A stretch of 14,025 nt of DNA from an uncultured Sphingobacteriales bacterium (lineage in GTDB: Bacteria; Bacteroidota; Bacteroidia; Chitinophagales; Chitinophagaceae): assembly GCA_937991535.1 (NCBI GenBank), contig CALKHN010000088.1, forward strand, positions 1-14,025, in the 5' to 3' direction. The position numbers and the translations under genes are program-made. A model generated the notes under the pieces. The model did no database searches. It was not told the origin of the DNA and worked only from the letters and a program-made list of their open reading frames with translations. Shown piece by piece: positions 1 through 5,246 of the stretch (the stretch's first letter is position 1; each line of letters starts with the position of its first letter).

Positions 1-112
1 TATTCAACCTTCAATTTACACTTTTACAGGACCCTTTCTTATACATGAGACCTTTGCATTTCCGTTCTGGTTTCTGAATTGATTGGTGATTTGATTTCCT
101 GATAGCTCATAC

Positions 113-841
113 CTAAAACCTTGTTCCCAAAAAATGAGGCAGCATTTTGCGCCAGGTGGGCCAGTCATGGGTAATGTCTTCCCCCCAGATATCCAACTCA
201 TGCGGTATTTCTTTATCATGCAGCACACCGGAAAATCGCCTGTTGGCCTGCGGATCTTCATGAGCGCCGCTGCCTGTTGCTATAATGATCTTCCCTGCCC
301 TTATCCGGCTAAGATACCAGTCGTCTGTTAGATTGGGAATATAGTGTATGGGTGAATTGTAGTATACCTGTTCATCATAATATCCTTTTGTGTATTCTGT
401 GAGATCATACACGCCACTCATGGCAATGGTTCCGTTAATGAGATCGGGACGTTTTAAAAACAAATTCATGGAATGCAGTGCGCCAAATGATGCGCCGCTT
501 ATGATCACCGGGGTATCCCACGACGTATGATTTTTAACAAAGGGGATCACTTCATTAAAAACATATTCATTAAACTGGTTGTGCCGTATTCCTTTGTGCG
601 CCCCTTCCATATTGCTGTTTAACCAGCTTTCATTGTTGATGCTGTTAATCGAAAAAACTTTTATTTTTCCCTTGTTAATAAAAGGCGCAATGGCATCGAT
701 CAACTGAAAACGTTCATACTCCAGGTAATCTGCCCCGGCTGTGGGCACCAGCAACAAAGCGAAGCCATAATATCCGTATGTGGCTACCGGCATTTCTTTT
801 CCAAGAGCATGACTATACCAGGAACCAAGTCCTCTCTTCAT
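113..841 (-). CDS. Esterase-family alpha/beta hydrolase (PF00756-like), 242 aa
   Basis: Predicted cytoplasmic serine hydrolase of the putative esterase family; its natural substrate cannot be told from sequence. The nucleophile elbow G-A-S-F-G is at residues 116-120 (Ser118). A C-terminal THDWPTW block supplies the probable catalytic His225, and an acidic pair at Glu195/Asp196 lies in the usual place for the triad acid. The N-terminus (RGLGSWYSHALGKEMPVATYG) and the GYYDEQVYYNSP block near residue 153 resemble a widespread group of about 240-aa esterases, so the length is normal and the protein looks complete. There is no signal peptide. It lies 73 bp downstream of the ParA-like gene on the same strand and may be co-transcribed with it. 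A box one base off the Bacteroidota -7 consensus (TACATTTC, 860-867) lies just upstream, but no -33 element is convincing. Family call is firm; function is open. Confidence 0.85.
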   Translation of the reverse strand: MKRGLGSWYSHALGKEMPVATYGYYGFALLLVPTAGADYLEYERFQLIDAIAPFINKGKIKVFSINSINNESWLNSNMEGAHKGIRHNQFNEYVFNEVIPFVKNHTSWDTPVIISGASFGALHSMNLFLKRPDLINGTIAMSGVYDLTEYTKGYYDEQVYYNSPIHYIPNLTDDWYLSRIRAGKIIIATGSGAHEDPQANRRFSGVLHDKEIPHELDIWGEDITHDWPTWRKMLPHFLGTRF

Positions 842-914
842 ACAATTGGTATTGTGTTAGAAATGTAGCTTCATTCGTAAAATTTAATACCCGCTCTGAA
901 GAATATTCTCCACA

Positions 915-1658
915 TTATTCCAGTACCCCCTCCTTTATTTCCGTCCACAGATCACTGTAACATTGCGCCGCGTAGCTACCCCGTGCGTATGTTTCAACGG
1001 GCGCTTTGTGTATACCCATCTTTTCTACGTCGGAAAGGTAAGGGATATAGTGCTCAAAAAATTTCTTGTCCTTATACAAGGTCTCCATGATCTCATTATG
1101 CATATTCTTTCTCAGGTCAACCATTGTAAGGAAGCACATCATCTTCGGCAGTTCAATATTTTTTTCTTTAAAATAATCCTTTACCATGTGGTAGGAACGA
1201 ATAGAAAGCGTAGTGGGTATCACCGGCATCAATACAATATCCGCAGCGTTAAAAATATTTTCCGATAACACGGAAAGGCCGGGCGGACAATCTATAAAAA
1301 CAAACTCATATGCTTTATTCAATGGCTGAAGAATATTTTTCAATCTTTTTTTAGAAGACCTCATTTCTTCCAGGATCACATCAAAACTTTTAGCGGAAAG
1401 GTCGGCCGGAATAATATCCAGGTTCTCATAGTCGGTAGCCATAATCGCCTCTTCCAGGTCGGCATCTTTTTCAATCAGTTTTTTAATGCCGCCCTTATGT
1501 TTGGGTTTTGACTGGTAGTAAAAACTGGCGGAGCCCTGCGGGTCAATATCCCAAAGCAGGGTTTTATAGCCATCCTGTGCGGCCAAATACGCAAAGTTTA
1601 CGCAGGAAGCTGTTTTGCCTACGCCCCCCTTTAAATTGTATAGTGCAATGGTAACCAT
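915..1658 (-). CDS. ParA/Soj-type P-loop ATPase, 247 aa
   Basis: Member of the ParA/MinD/Soj ATPase family, which forms ATP-dependent dimers that position DNA or protein cargo. The deviant Walker A motif KGGVGKT is at residues 10-16 with the signature Lys at 11-12 replaced as usual by the KGG start; the Walker A' segment DIDPQGSAS is at 37-45; the Walker B strand FVFIDCPP is at 119-126 (Asp123). At 247 aa and without an N-terminal DNA-binding extension it resembles the short chromosomal Soj-like or orphan ParA group. No parB-like gene or parS cluster is visible in the window, so a role in chromosome segregation is not supported by context. The start follows directly on the conserved beta strand (MVTIALYNLKGG), which fixes it well. 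Upstream on this strand an AT-rich box (TATATTTA, 1663-1670) lies too close to the start to be a convincing promoter. Confidence 0.88.
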   Translation of the reverse strand: MVTIALYNLKGGVGKTASCVNFAYLAAQDGYKTLLWDIDPQGSASFYYQSKPKHKGGIKKLIEKDADLEEAIMATDYENLDIIPADLSAKSFDVILEEMRSSKKRLKNILQPLNKAYEFVFIDCPPGLSVLSENIFNAADIVLMPVIPTTLSIRSYHMVKDYFKEKNIELPKMMCFLTMVDLRKNMHNEIMETLYKDKKFFEHYIPYLSDVEKMGIHKAPVETYARGSYAAQCYSDLWTEIKEGVLE

Positions 1659-1757
1659 ACAATAAATATATCAATTTTCTTTCTATTGATGGAAGATGGA
1701 TGGGAATTATTGGCTGGTCCAGGCGTTACTATGGTTACCGAACTGCTACCTCATGGA

Positions 1758-1805
1758 GATAAAATATTCAATAAATCGAAACATATATGCTAAATATCTT
1801 AGCTT
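1758..1805. repeat. Left copy of a 48-bp direct repeat flanking higBA
   Basis: Positions 1758-1805 align without gaps to 2649-2696, with about 37 of 48 bases identical. The ends are conserved best: GATAAAATA at the left and the 18-mer TGCTAAATATCTTAGCTT at the right (1788-1805). The right part contains the dyad GCTAA-N5-TTAGC (1789-1803) and a promoter-like TATCTTAG box (1795-1802). The two copies bracket the higB-higA pair. They may be duplicated promoter/operator segments or scars of an insertion. Confidence 0.6.
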
Positions 1806-1875
1806 AGCAGTAATAATTTAAAATGGAAGGCAGGAAGCACAGCATTGTCCGTTTTTCTGAAGAAAACTGCTCTGT

Positions 1876-1900
1876 AAATGTTACCAAATTGGTAACATTT
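1876..1900 (+). promoter_or_regulatory. Probable HigA operator: perfect 25-bp palindrome
   Basis: AAATGTTACCAA, a central A, then TTGGTAACATTT form a perfect inverted repeat with 12-bp arms. It lies 2 bp upstream of the promoter box of higB, where bound protein would block RNA polymerase. HigA-type antitoxins typically repress their own operon through such palindromes. The palindrome is seen directly; the binding protein is inferred. Confidence 0.75.
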
Positions 1901-1902
1901 GC

Positions 1903-1910
1903 TATATTTG
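1903..1910 (+). promoter_or_regulatory. Promoter -7 box of higBA
   Basis: TATATTTG matches the Bacteroidota -7 consensus TAnnTTTG exactly. Transcription would begin around 1915-1918, only a few bases before the higB ATG at 1921, so the toxin mRNA would be leaderless or nearly so, and no Shine-Dalgarno sequence is present. No clear TTTG -33 element is visible; its place is taken by the palindrome at 1876-1900. Confidence 0.6.
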
Positions 1911-1920
1911 TATTTGCAGT

Positions 1921-2232
1921 ATGAGAATAATTGCCGTAAAGACATTAAAGCTATTTGCAAAAAAAGAAAAAGCGGCCGAACAGCCGTTATTTGCATGGTA
2001 TGCAGAGGCGTGTAAGGCAAAATGGAAAAACCATAATGAATTAAAAGTACAAATTCGCAATGCTTCTGTAATCGGAGATAAAAGAGTAGTATTTAACATT
2101 CAAGGCAATAAGTACAGGCTGATTGTTGATATAGAATACCGGCTCCAGATTGTTTTCATTGTATGGACAGGTACGCATGAGGCTTATGATAAAATTGATG
2201 CTAAAACGATTGAATATGTTAAAACCCATTAA
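1921..2232 (+). CDS. higB: HigB-family toxin (RelE-like mRNA interferase), 103 aa
   Basis: Toxin of a type II toxin-antitoxin pair. Proteins of this family (HigB_toxin, RelE/ParE fold) cut mRNA, usually at the ribosome, and are held inactive by binding HigA. The family blocks are present: FAWYAEACKAKWKN at residues 24-37, VVFNIQGNKYRLIVDI at 56-71 and IVFIVWTGTHEAYDKID at 77-93. Length and basic character are typical. The ATG at 1921 is the only sensible start and lies a few bases after the promoter box. The 3' end overlaps the antitoxin start by 17 bp, which suggests translational coupling. The gene order, toxin first, is the usual HigBA order. Activity is not shown by sequence alone, but the gene appears intact. 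Confidence 0.92.
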   Translation: MRIIAVKTLKLFAKKEKAAEQPLFAWYAEACKAKWKNHNELKVQIRNASVIGDKRVVFNIQGNKYRLIVDIEYRLQIVFIVWTGTHEAYDKIDAKTIEYVKTH

Positions 2233-2575
2233 AACAAATAAGGAATACGAAGCAGCCCTGCAGCGCATATACGAACTGATGCAAAAAGATATTAAATCCG
2301 GAAGCAGCCATTCCGATGAACTGGAAGTGCTTTCCATACTGGTGGAGTACTATGAAAAAAAGCACTATCCCATACCTCCGCCTCATCCGATAGAAGCCAT
2401 TAAGTTCCGGCTGGAGCAAATGGGGGCGGATGAAAAACAGCTGACCAGCATTTTGGGCGGACGCAGCCGTAAATCGGAAATATTGAGCGGCCGCAGGAAA
2501 CTGTCGCTCAATATGATTCGGGAACTGCATGATAAACTTCATATCCCTGCAGAAACATTAATAGCCGCATACTAA
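2216..2575 (+). CDS. higA: HigA-family antitoxin with HTH domain, 119 aa
   Basis: Antitoxin partner of the HigB gene just upstream and probable autorepressor of the pair (COG5499-type). The start at 2216 (MLKPIKTNKEYEAAL) is chosen because family members begin with exactly this kind of MxKPIKT segment; upstream in-frame starts back to 2150 lie within higB and add unrelated residues. An N-terminal helical part with the family block KHYPIPPPHPIEAIKFRLEQM (about residues 49-69) is followed by a C-terminal helix-turn-helix (LTSILGGRSRKSEILSGRRK, about 76-95) and the closing LHIPAETLI segment. The 17-bp overlap with higB supports coupled synthesis. The perfect palindrome at 1876-1900 is the likely binding site. 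The gene is complete. Confidence 0.92.
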   Translation: MLKPIKTNKEYEAALQRIYELMQKDIKSGSSHSDELEVLSILVEYYEKKHYPIPPPHPIEAIKFRLEQMGADEKQLTSILGGRSRKSEILSGRRKLSLNMIRELHDKLHIPAETLIAAY

Positions 2576-2597
2576 CAAACTGAAAACGATGTGACCC

Positions 2598-2645
2598 CTG
2601 CTTGAGGCGACAGGGCGGAAACCCGAAGCAGACCGAACATTTTTT
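2598..2645 (+). terminator. Possible intrinsic terminator after higA
   Basis: CTGCTT (2598-2603) can pair with AAGCAG (2626-2631), enclosing an inner GGG/CCC stem (2613-2615 with 2622-2624). A run of six T follows at 2640-2645. The stem has an asymmetric internal loop and the T run is offset by 8 bases, so this is a weak candidate. Confidence 0.35.
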
Positions 2646-2648
2646 GCG

Positions 2649-2696
2649 GATAAAATACCAGGTATAGTAAAATATATCTGCTAAATATCTTAGCTT
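2649..2696. repeat. Right copy of the 48-bp repeat; promoter-like region of the next gene
   Basis: Second copy of the repeat at 1758-1805, with the identical 18-mer at 2679-2696 and the same GATAAAATA at 2649-2657, at the same spacing. The GCTAA-N5-TTAGC dyad is at 2680-2694. TATCTTAG (2686-2693) is one base off the TAnnTTTG box and would give a leader of about 45 bases for the gene starting at 2746. The dyad could be an operator for the XRE protein encoded next. Confidence 0.5.
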
Positions 2697-2745
2697 TATA
2701 ACTCTTAAAGCGGGGGCAACGCTATACAAACTGCACAAATTAATT

Positions 2746-3021
2746 ATGACAACGCATTTGACAAACGCGATTAAGGTTGGAGACAGAGTCATTTTTGACA
2801 TCAGTTGGGTTGAAAAGTTTAAAGCTGAAACCAGCAGCAGTGATAAAGCGGTAAAGCAATATCAGCAACTTGTATTAGGCGGGATTGACCAGGCAGGTGT
2901 AGTTAAAGAATTAGGTGGTAACCTAACAACTGTAGCATACCCGGATGGTTGGGTATTACCTGTACCGACGAAGTATCTTATCGTATTGCAGAGTAGAGAG
3001 GATATTTTAATGGTTATCTAA
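2746..3021 (+). CDS. Unknown small protein upstream of XRE regulator, 91 aa
   Basis: I do not recognise this family. The sequence has a short polar N-terminus, a segment KVGDRVIFDISWVEKFKAE (about residues 10-28) and a C-terminal half GIDQAGVVKELGGNLTTVAY then PVPTKYLIVL. The spacing of glycines and alternating hydrophobic residues suggests a small beta barrel of SH3/KOW type with a helical insert (about 29-43), but that is a visual guess. There is no signal peptide or membrane segment. It ends 5 bp before the XRE gene, so the two are almost certainly one transcript and may be coupled. Start ATG 2746 lies about 50 bp after the repeat-borne promoter-like box. Reading-frame integrity and coupling argue for a real gene. 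The context (regulator, vsr relic, restriction-modification) suggests a regulatory or accessory role, which is inference. Confidence 0.65.
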   Translation: MTTHLTNAIKVGDRVIFDISWVEKFKAETSSSDKAVKQYQQLVLGGIDQAGVVKELGGNLTTVAYPDGWVLPVPTKYLIVLQSREDILMVI

Positions 3022-3026
3022 TATTT

Positions 3027-3275
3027 ATGAATAAAAAATCCAGTCCAACCGGGCCATATATCCAGGAGAATCGTGAAAAGATTGGACAGCAAATCCGCAC
3101 ATTCCGGGAAAAGAAAGGATATAGTCAGGAAGAACTGGCTGAAATAATGGAAGTAAACCGCTCCACTATTTCAAAAATCGAAACCGGCAAATTTGCTATT
3201 ACGATTGATTATCTGGTAACGTTTGCCTGGTATCTGGACTTTGATATTTCAATACAGGAAAAGTGGGGCAGGTAA
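3027..3275 (+). CDS. XRE/Cro-type HTH regulator, possible R-M controller, 82 aa
   Basis: Small DNA-binding protein consisting of little more than a Cro/C1-type helix-turn-helix. The domain spans about residues 19-76: IGQQIRTFREKKGYSQEELAEIM is helix 1 to helix 2, VNRSTISKIETGKFAI is the recognition helix region and LVTFAWYLDFDISI is the C-terminal part. Size and content fit the controller (C) proteins of type II restriction-modification systems as well as general XRE repressors. The vsr relic begins 2 bp after its stop codon and the endonuclease and methylase follow, which supports a controller role. The two GCTAA-N5-TTAGC dyads (1789-1803 and 2680-2694) are candidate binding sites, untested. 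The gene is complete and starts 5 bp after the preceding stop. Confidence 0.85.
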   Translation: MNKKSSPTGPYIQENREKIGQQIRTFREKKGYSQEELAEIMEVNRSTISKIETGKFAITIDYLVTFAWYLDFDISIQEKWGR

Positions 3276-3277
3276 AT

Positions 3278-3390
3278 ATGGCTGATGTGCATACGAAAGA
3301 ATAAGGAGTTATAATATGAGTCAAATCCGGTCAAAGAACACAAAACCGGAAATGGCAGTTCGCAAATATTTGTTTAATACCAGCATCTGA
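3278..3390 (+). pseudogene. vsr: vsr remnant (DNA mismatch endonuclease), frameshifted and truncated
   Basis: Two short segments in different frames match the N-terminus of very-short-patch-repair endonucleases. ATG 3278 begins MADVHTKE and hits TAA at 3302-3304; one base out of frame the text continues RSYN, then from ATG 3316 MSQIRSKNTKPE-MAVRKYLF, up to 3375. Joined, these give the family's typical start (E. coli Vsr also begins MADVH). A one-base loss plus a stop separate the halves. After codon 3373-3375 the similarity ends abruptly and a stop follows at 3388-3390, so the catalytic core and about 110 residues are missing. Vsr nicks at T:G mismatches caused by deamination of 5-methylcytosine and usually accompanies a C5 methylase, as here. 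The relic sits 2 bp after the XRE gene, where an intact vsr would be expected. No functional product is possible. Confidence 0.85.
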
Positions 3391-3492
3391 GCCTTGATTT
3401 AGCATCGTTGCGTCGCAATCCGTTCATCTGCATTGCTGCTATTGAGCTTTCGTGTTCATAAATATTACTTACGCTGCAAATGAAAAATTATA
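3376..3492. other. Non-coding segment replacing the 3' part of vsr
   Basis: This stretch separates the broken vsr from the HNH gene and carries neither vsr nor HNH coding sequence. Its first 75 bases are less AT-rich than the genes after it, with GATTTAGCATCGTTGCGTCG as the most distinctive part. The reverse strand reads open for a short distance but resembles no gene I know. It gives the impression of a dispersed intergenic repeat or a recombination scar. The last 40 bases are AT-rich and probably hold the promoter of the endonuclease gene, though no clear TAnnTTTG box is present. Confidence 0.4.
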
Positions 3493-4263
3493 ATGGCTAA
3501 AATAAACTGGACAAGAGAAGAATTAATTCTTGCTTTTAATCTTTATTGGCAATTGGATTTTGGCAAAATGCATAGCCGCACTCCAGAAATAATTCATTTA
3601 GCAAACATTATTGGAAGAACGGCAAATGCAGTTGCAATAAGACTAACCAACTTTGCACACATTGACCCCTATCATCAGGAGAGAGGCATTAAAGGAATGT
3701 CTGGCGGAAGAAAACAGGTAGAGCCAATCTGGAATGAATTTATAAATAACAAAGAAGAATTAATTTTTGAAAGTGAGAAAATATTAGCAGAGAAACAACA
3801 TGAAACCATCGAACAAAAATTTGCGGATATTCTTGTAGGAACAGAAAACTTAAAGGGAGAGACAAAAATCCGGGAAGTAAAAACGAGGGTTAATCAAAAT
3901 TTTTTCCGGAAAATTGTAATGGTAAATTATTCAGGTAAATGTGCCATTACTGGAATTGATATTCCCGAGTTACTGTTTGCAAGCCATATTATTCCATGGT
4001 CTAAAAATGAAGATGAAAGATTGAATCCAGAAAACGGCATTTGCCTTTCGGCTCTGTATGATTTAGCTTTCGACAAAGGTTACATAAGCATCAATCATAA
4101 GTTTCAGGTTTTGATTTCACCAATCTTAAAGAAAAAACAGAAAGAAAATTATTACGAAAAATATTTTGCTCATCTAACAAATTCTCCTCTTCAGGTACCG
4201 AAGAAATATTTACCTAAAAAAGAATTTTTAGAATTTCATTTTGATACAATTTTCAAAAGATAA
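3493..4263 (+). CDS. HNH endonuclease, probable type II restriction enzyme, 256 aa
   Basis: Predicted restriction endonuclease. The N-terminal part (residues 1-60, WTREELILAFNLYWQLDFGKM then GRTANAVAIRLTNFA) looks like a helical DNA-binding module seen in related HNH proteins. Residues 75-130 are helical and charged. The C-terminal HNH domain (PF13391-like) covers about 138-200: CAITG (Cys150), ASHIIPW with the probable general base His165, NPENGICLS with Asn181, then ALYDLAFDKG. In many relatives the last block reads LHD; here Tyr189 takes the place of that His, so metal binding may differ. The cytosine methylase follows after 16 bp on the same strand, which supports a restriction-modification pair. 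Base composition is strongly AT-rich compared with uvrB or porV, consistent with horizontal transfer. The recognition site is unknown. Confidence 0.85.
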   Translation: MAKINWTREELILAFNLYWQLDFGKMHSRTPEIIHLANIIGRTANAVAIRLTNFAHIDPYHQERGIKGMSGGRKQVEPIWNEFINNKEELIFESEKILAEKQHETIEQKFADILVGTENLKGETKIREVKTRVNQNFFRKIVMVNYSGKCAITGIDIPELLFASHIIPWSKNEDERLNPENGICLSALYDLAFDKGYISINHKFQVLISPILKKKQKENYYEKYFAHLTNSPLQVPKKYLPKKEFLEFHFDTIFKR

Positions 4264-4279
4264 AACCAAAAAGTTATTT

Positions 4280-5167
4280 ATGTACAGGCCAACAGCAAAA
4301 GGTTATTTTTCGGGATGTGGAGGAATGGAGCTAGGAATTATGCAAGCCGGAGTAAATATGATTCAATCACTTGACCTTGATATTGAAGCAACGGACTGTA
4401 TGCAAATGAACAGGAACTACTTTTCTCACGCAGTTATTAATGGTGACATAAAAGATAAGACTGTATTGGAACAACCTAATTCAGAAATAATAGTTGGAAC
4501 ATACCCTTGCACAAAATACTCGGCAATAGCAGATATTCATGGAACAAGAACTGGTGATGACTTATTTCTGCATTTCTTCCGACATATTGCTATTGAACAA
4601 CCGGAAATGTATATTGTAGAAAATGTTCCGGGAATGAAAAAATTTAAAGTGGTAATGGAAGCAATGACCAAGCTTCCCGATTATTATGTAAATATATTTT
4701 GTCCTATTGATGCAGCCAATTGGTTACCACAAAGAAGAAAAAGGCTTATTCTGATTGGTACAAGAAAGCCTTTTAATATTAATTCTCCTAAAAGTGTAAT
4801 CAGCAAGCCAAGATTGAAGGAAATAATAGAAAAGGACCCGGAGGTTGCAATGCCAGAATATGTAATTAGCAGAATTAATGGAAAGTATCGGGATAAGCCA
4901 ATTATAGTTGACCCCAACGAAATTTCCGCCATTGCCCCTACGTGTGTCGCACATTACTCAAAAGATTTAGGTACAAGATTAGTAAAGGATATTTCTTCAA
5001 AATATGGCATGAGACCATTCTCAATCAGAGAATATGCAAGGCTTCAGGGGTTCCCAGATGATTTTGTTTTTGAAAATAAGAGAAGCGCGTACAAATTAAT
5101 AGGAAACGCTGTTCCGGTACCTATGGGAAGATGGGTTGGTGAACAAGCGATGCGATATTTCAACTAA
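4280..5167 (+). CDS. DNA (cytosine-5) methyltransferase, 295 aa
   Basis: Methylates cytosine at C5 within a specific site, using S-adenosylmethionine, and should protect host DNA from the adjacent HNH enzyme. Motifs in order: I, GYFSGCGGMELGIMQAG (8-24); IV, GTYPCTKYS with catalytic Cys77; VI, ENVPG (114-118); VIII, QRRKRLILIG (151-160); a short variable region for target recognition (about 165-240); IX, RPFSIREYARLQGFPDD (245-261); X, GNAVPVPMG (275-283). Start ATG 4280 is chosen 16 bp after the endonuclease stop; a TTG at 4241 in the same frame would overlap the upstream gene and add 13 unconserved residues. Motif IV lacks the common Gln after Pro-Cys, which appears to be a subfamily trait. 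The gene is complete, AT-rich like its partner, and convergent with uvrB 79 bp away. Confidence 0.93.
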   Translation: MYRPTAKGYFSGCGGMELGIMQAGVNMIQSLDLDIEATDCMQMNRNYFSHAVINGDIKDKTVLEQPNSEIIVGTYPCTKYSAIADIHGTRTGDDLFLHFFRHIAIEQPEMYIVENVPGMKKFKVVMEAMTKLPDYYVNIFCPIDAANWLPQRRKRLILIGTRKPFNINSPKSVISKPRLKEIIEKDPEVAMPEYVISRINGKYRDKPIIVDPNEISAIAPTCVAHYSKDLGTRLVKDISSKYGMRPFSIREYARLQGFPDDFVFENKRSAYKLIGNAVPVPMGRWVGEQAMRYFN

Positions 5168-5246
5168 TGAGAGAACGTAAAAATGATATGCTTCACGTTG
5201 CTCAATAAGTCATCCTTTTGGCTAAAACAGATGCCAGTCATAATGA

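Noticed and set aside
1..112. Search for a partial gene at the left edge
   Set aside because: Only short open frames without similarity or codon character are present, so I see nothing to annotate before the esterase stop.
1689..1793. 34-codon open frame on the plus strand (begins MEDGWELL, stops inside the left 48-bp repeat)
   Set aside because: Too short, no promoter box or ribosome site upstream, and no family resemblance that I can name. It might be a gene scrap, but sequence alone does not support a gene.
2150..2215. Antitoxin start upstream of 2216
   Set aside because: The added 22 residues are read out of frame within the conserved C-terminus of higB and do not match HigA proteins.
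4241..4279. Methyltransferase start at TTG 4241
   Set aside because: It overlaps the endonuclease gene and adds 13 residues not seen in the family; the ATG at 4280 fits motif I spacing and the 16-bp gap.
5171..5203. Possible hairpin between the methylase and uvrB (GAG-AACGT with ACGTT-g-CTC)
   Set aside because: A short stem with a 16-base loop and no T run on either strand; not enough for a terminator call.
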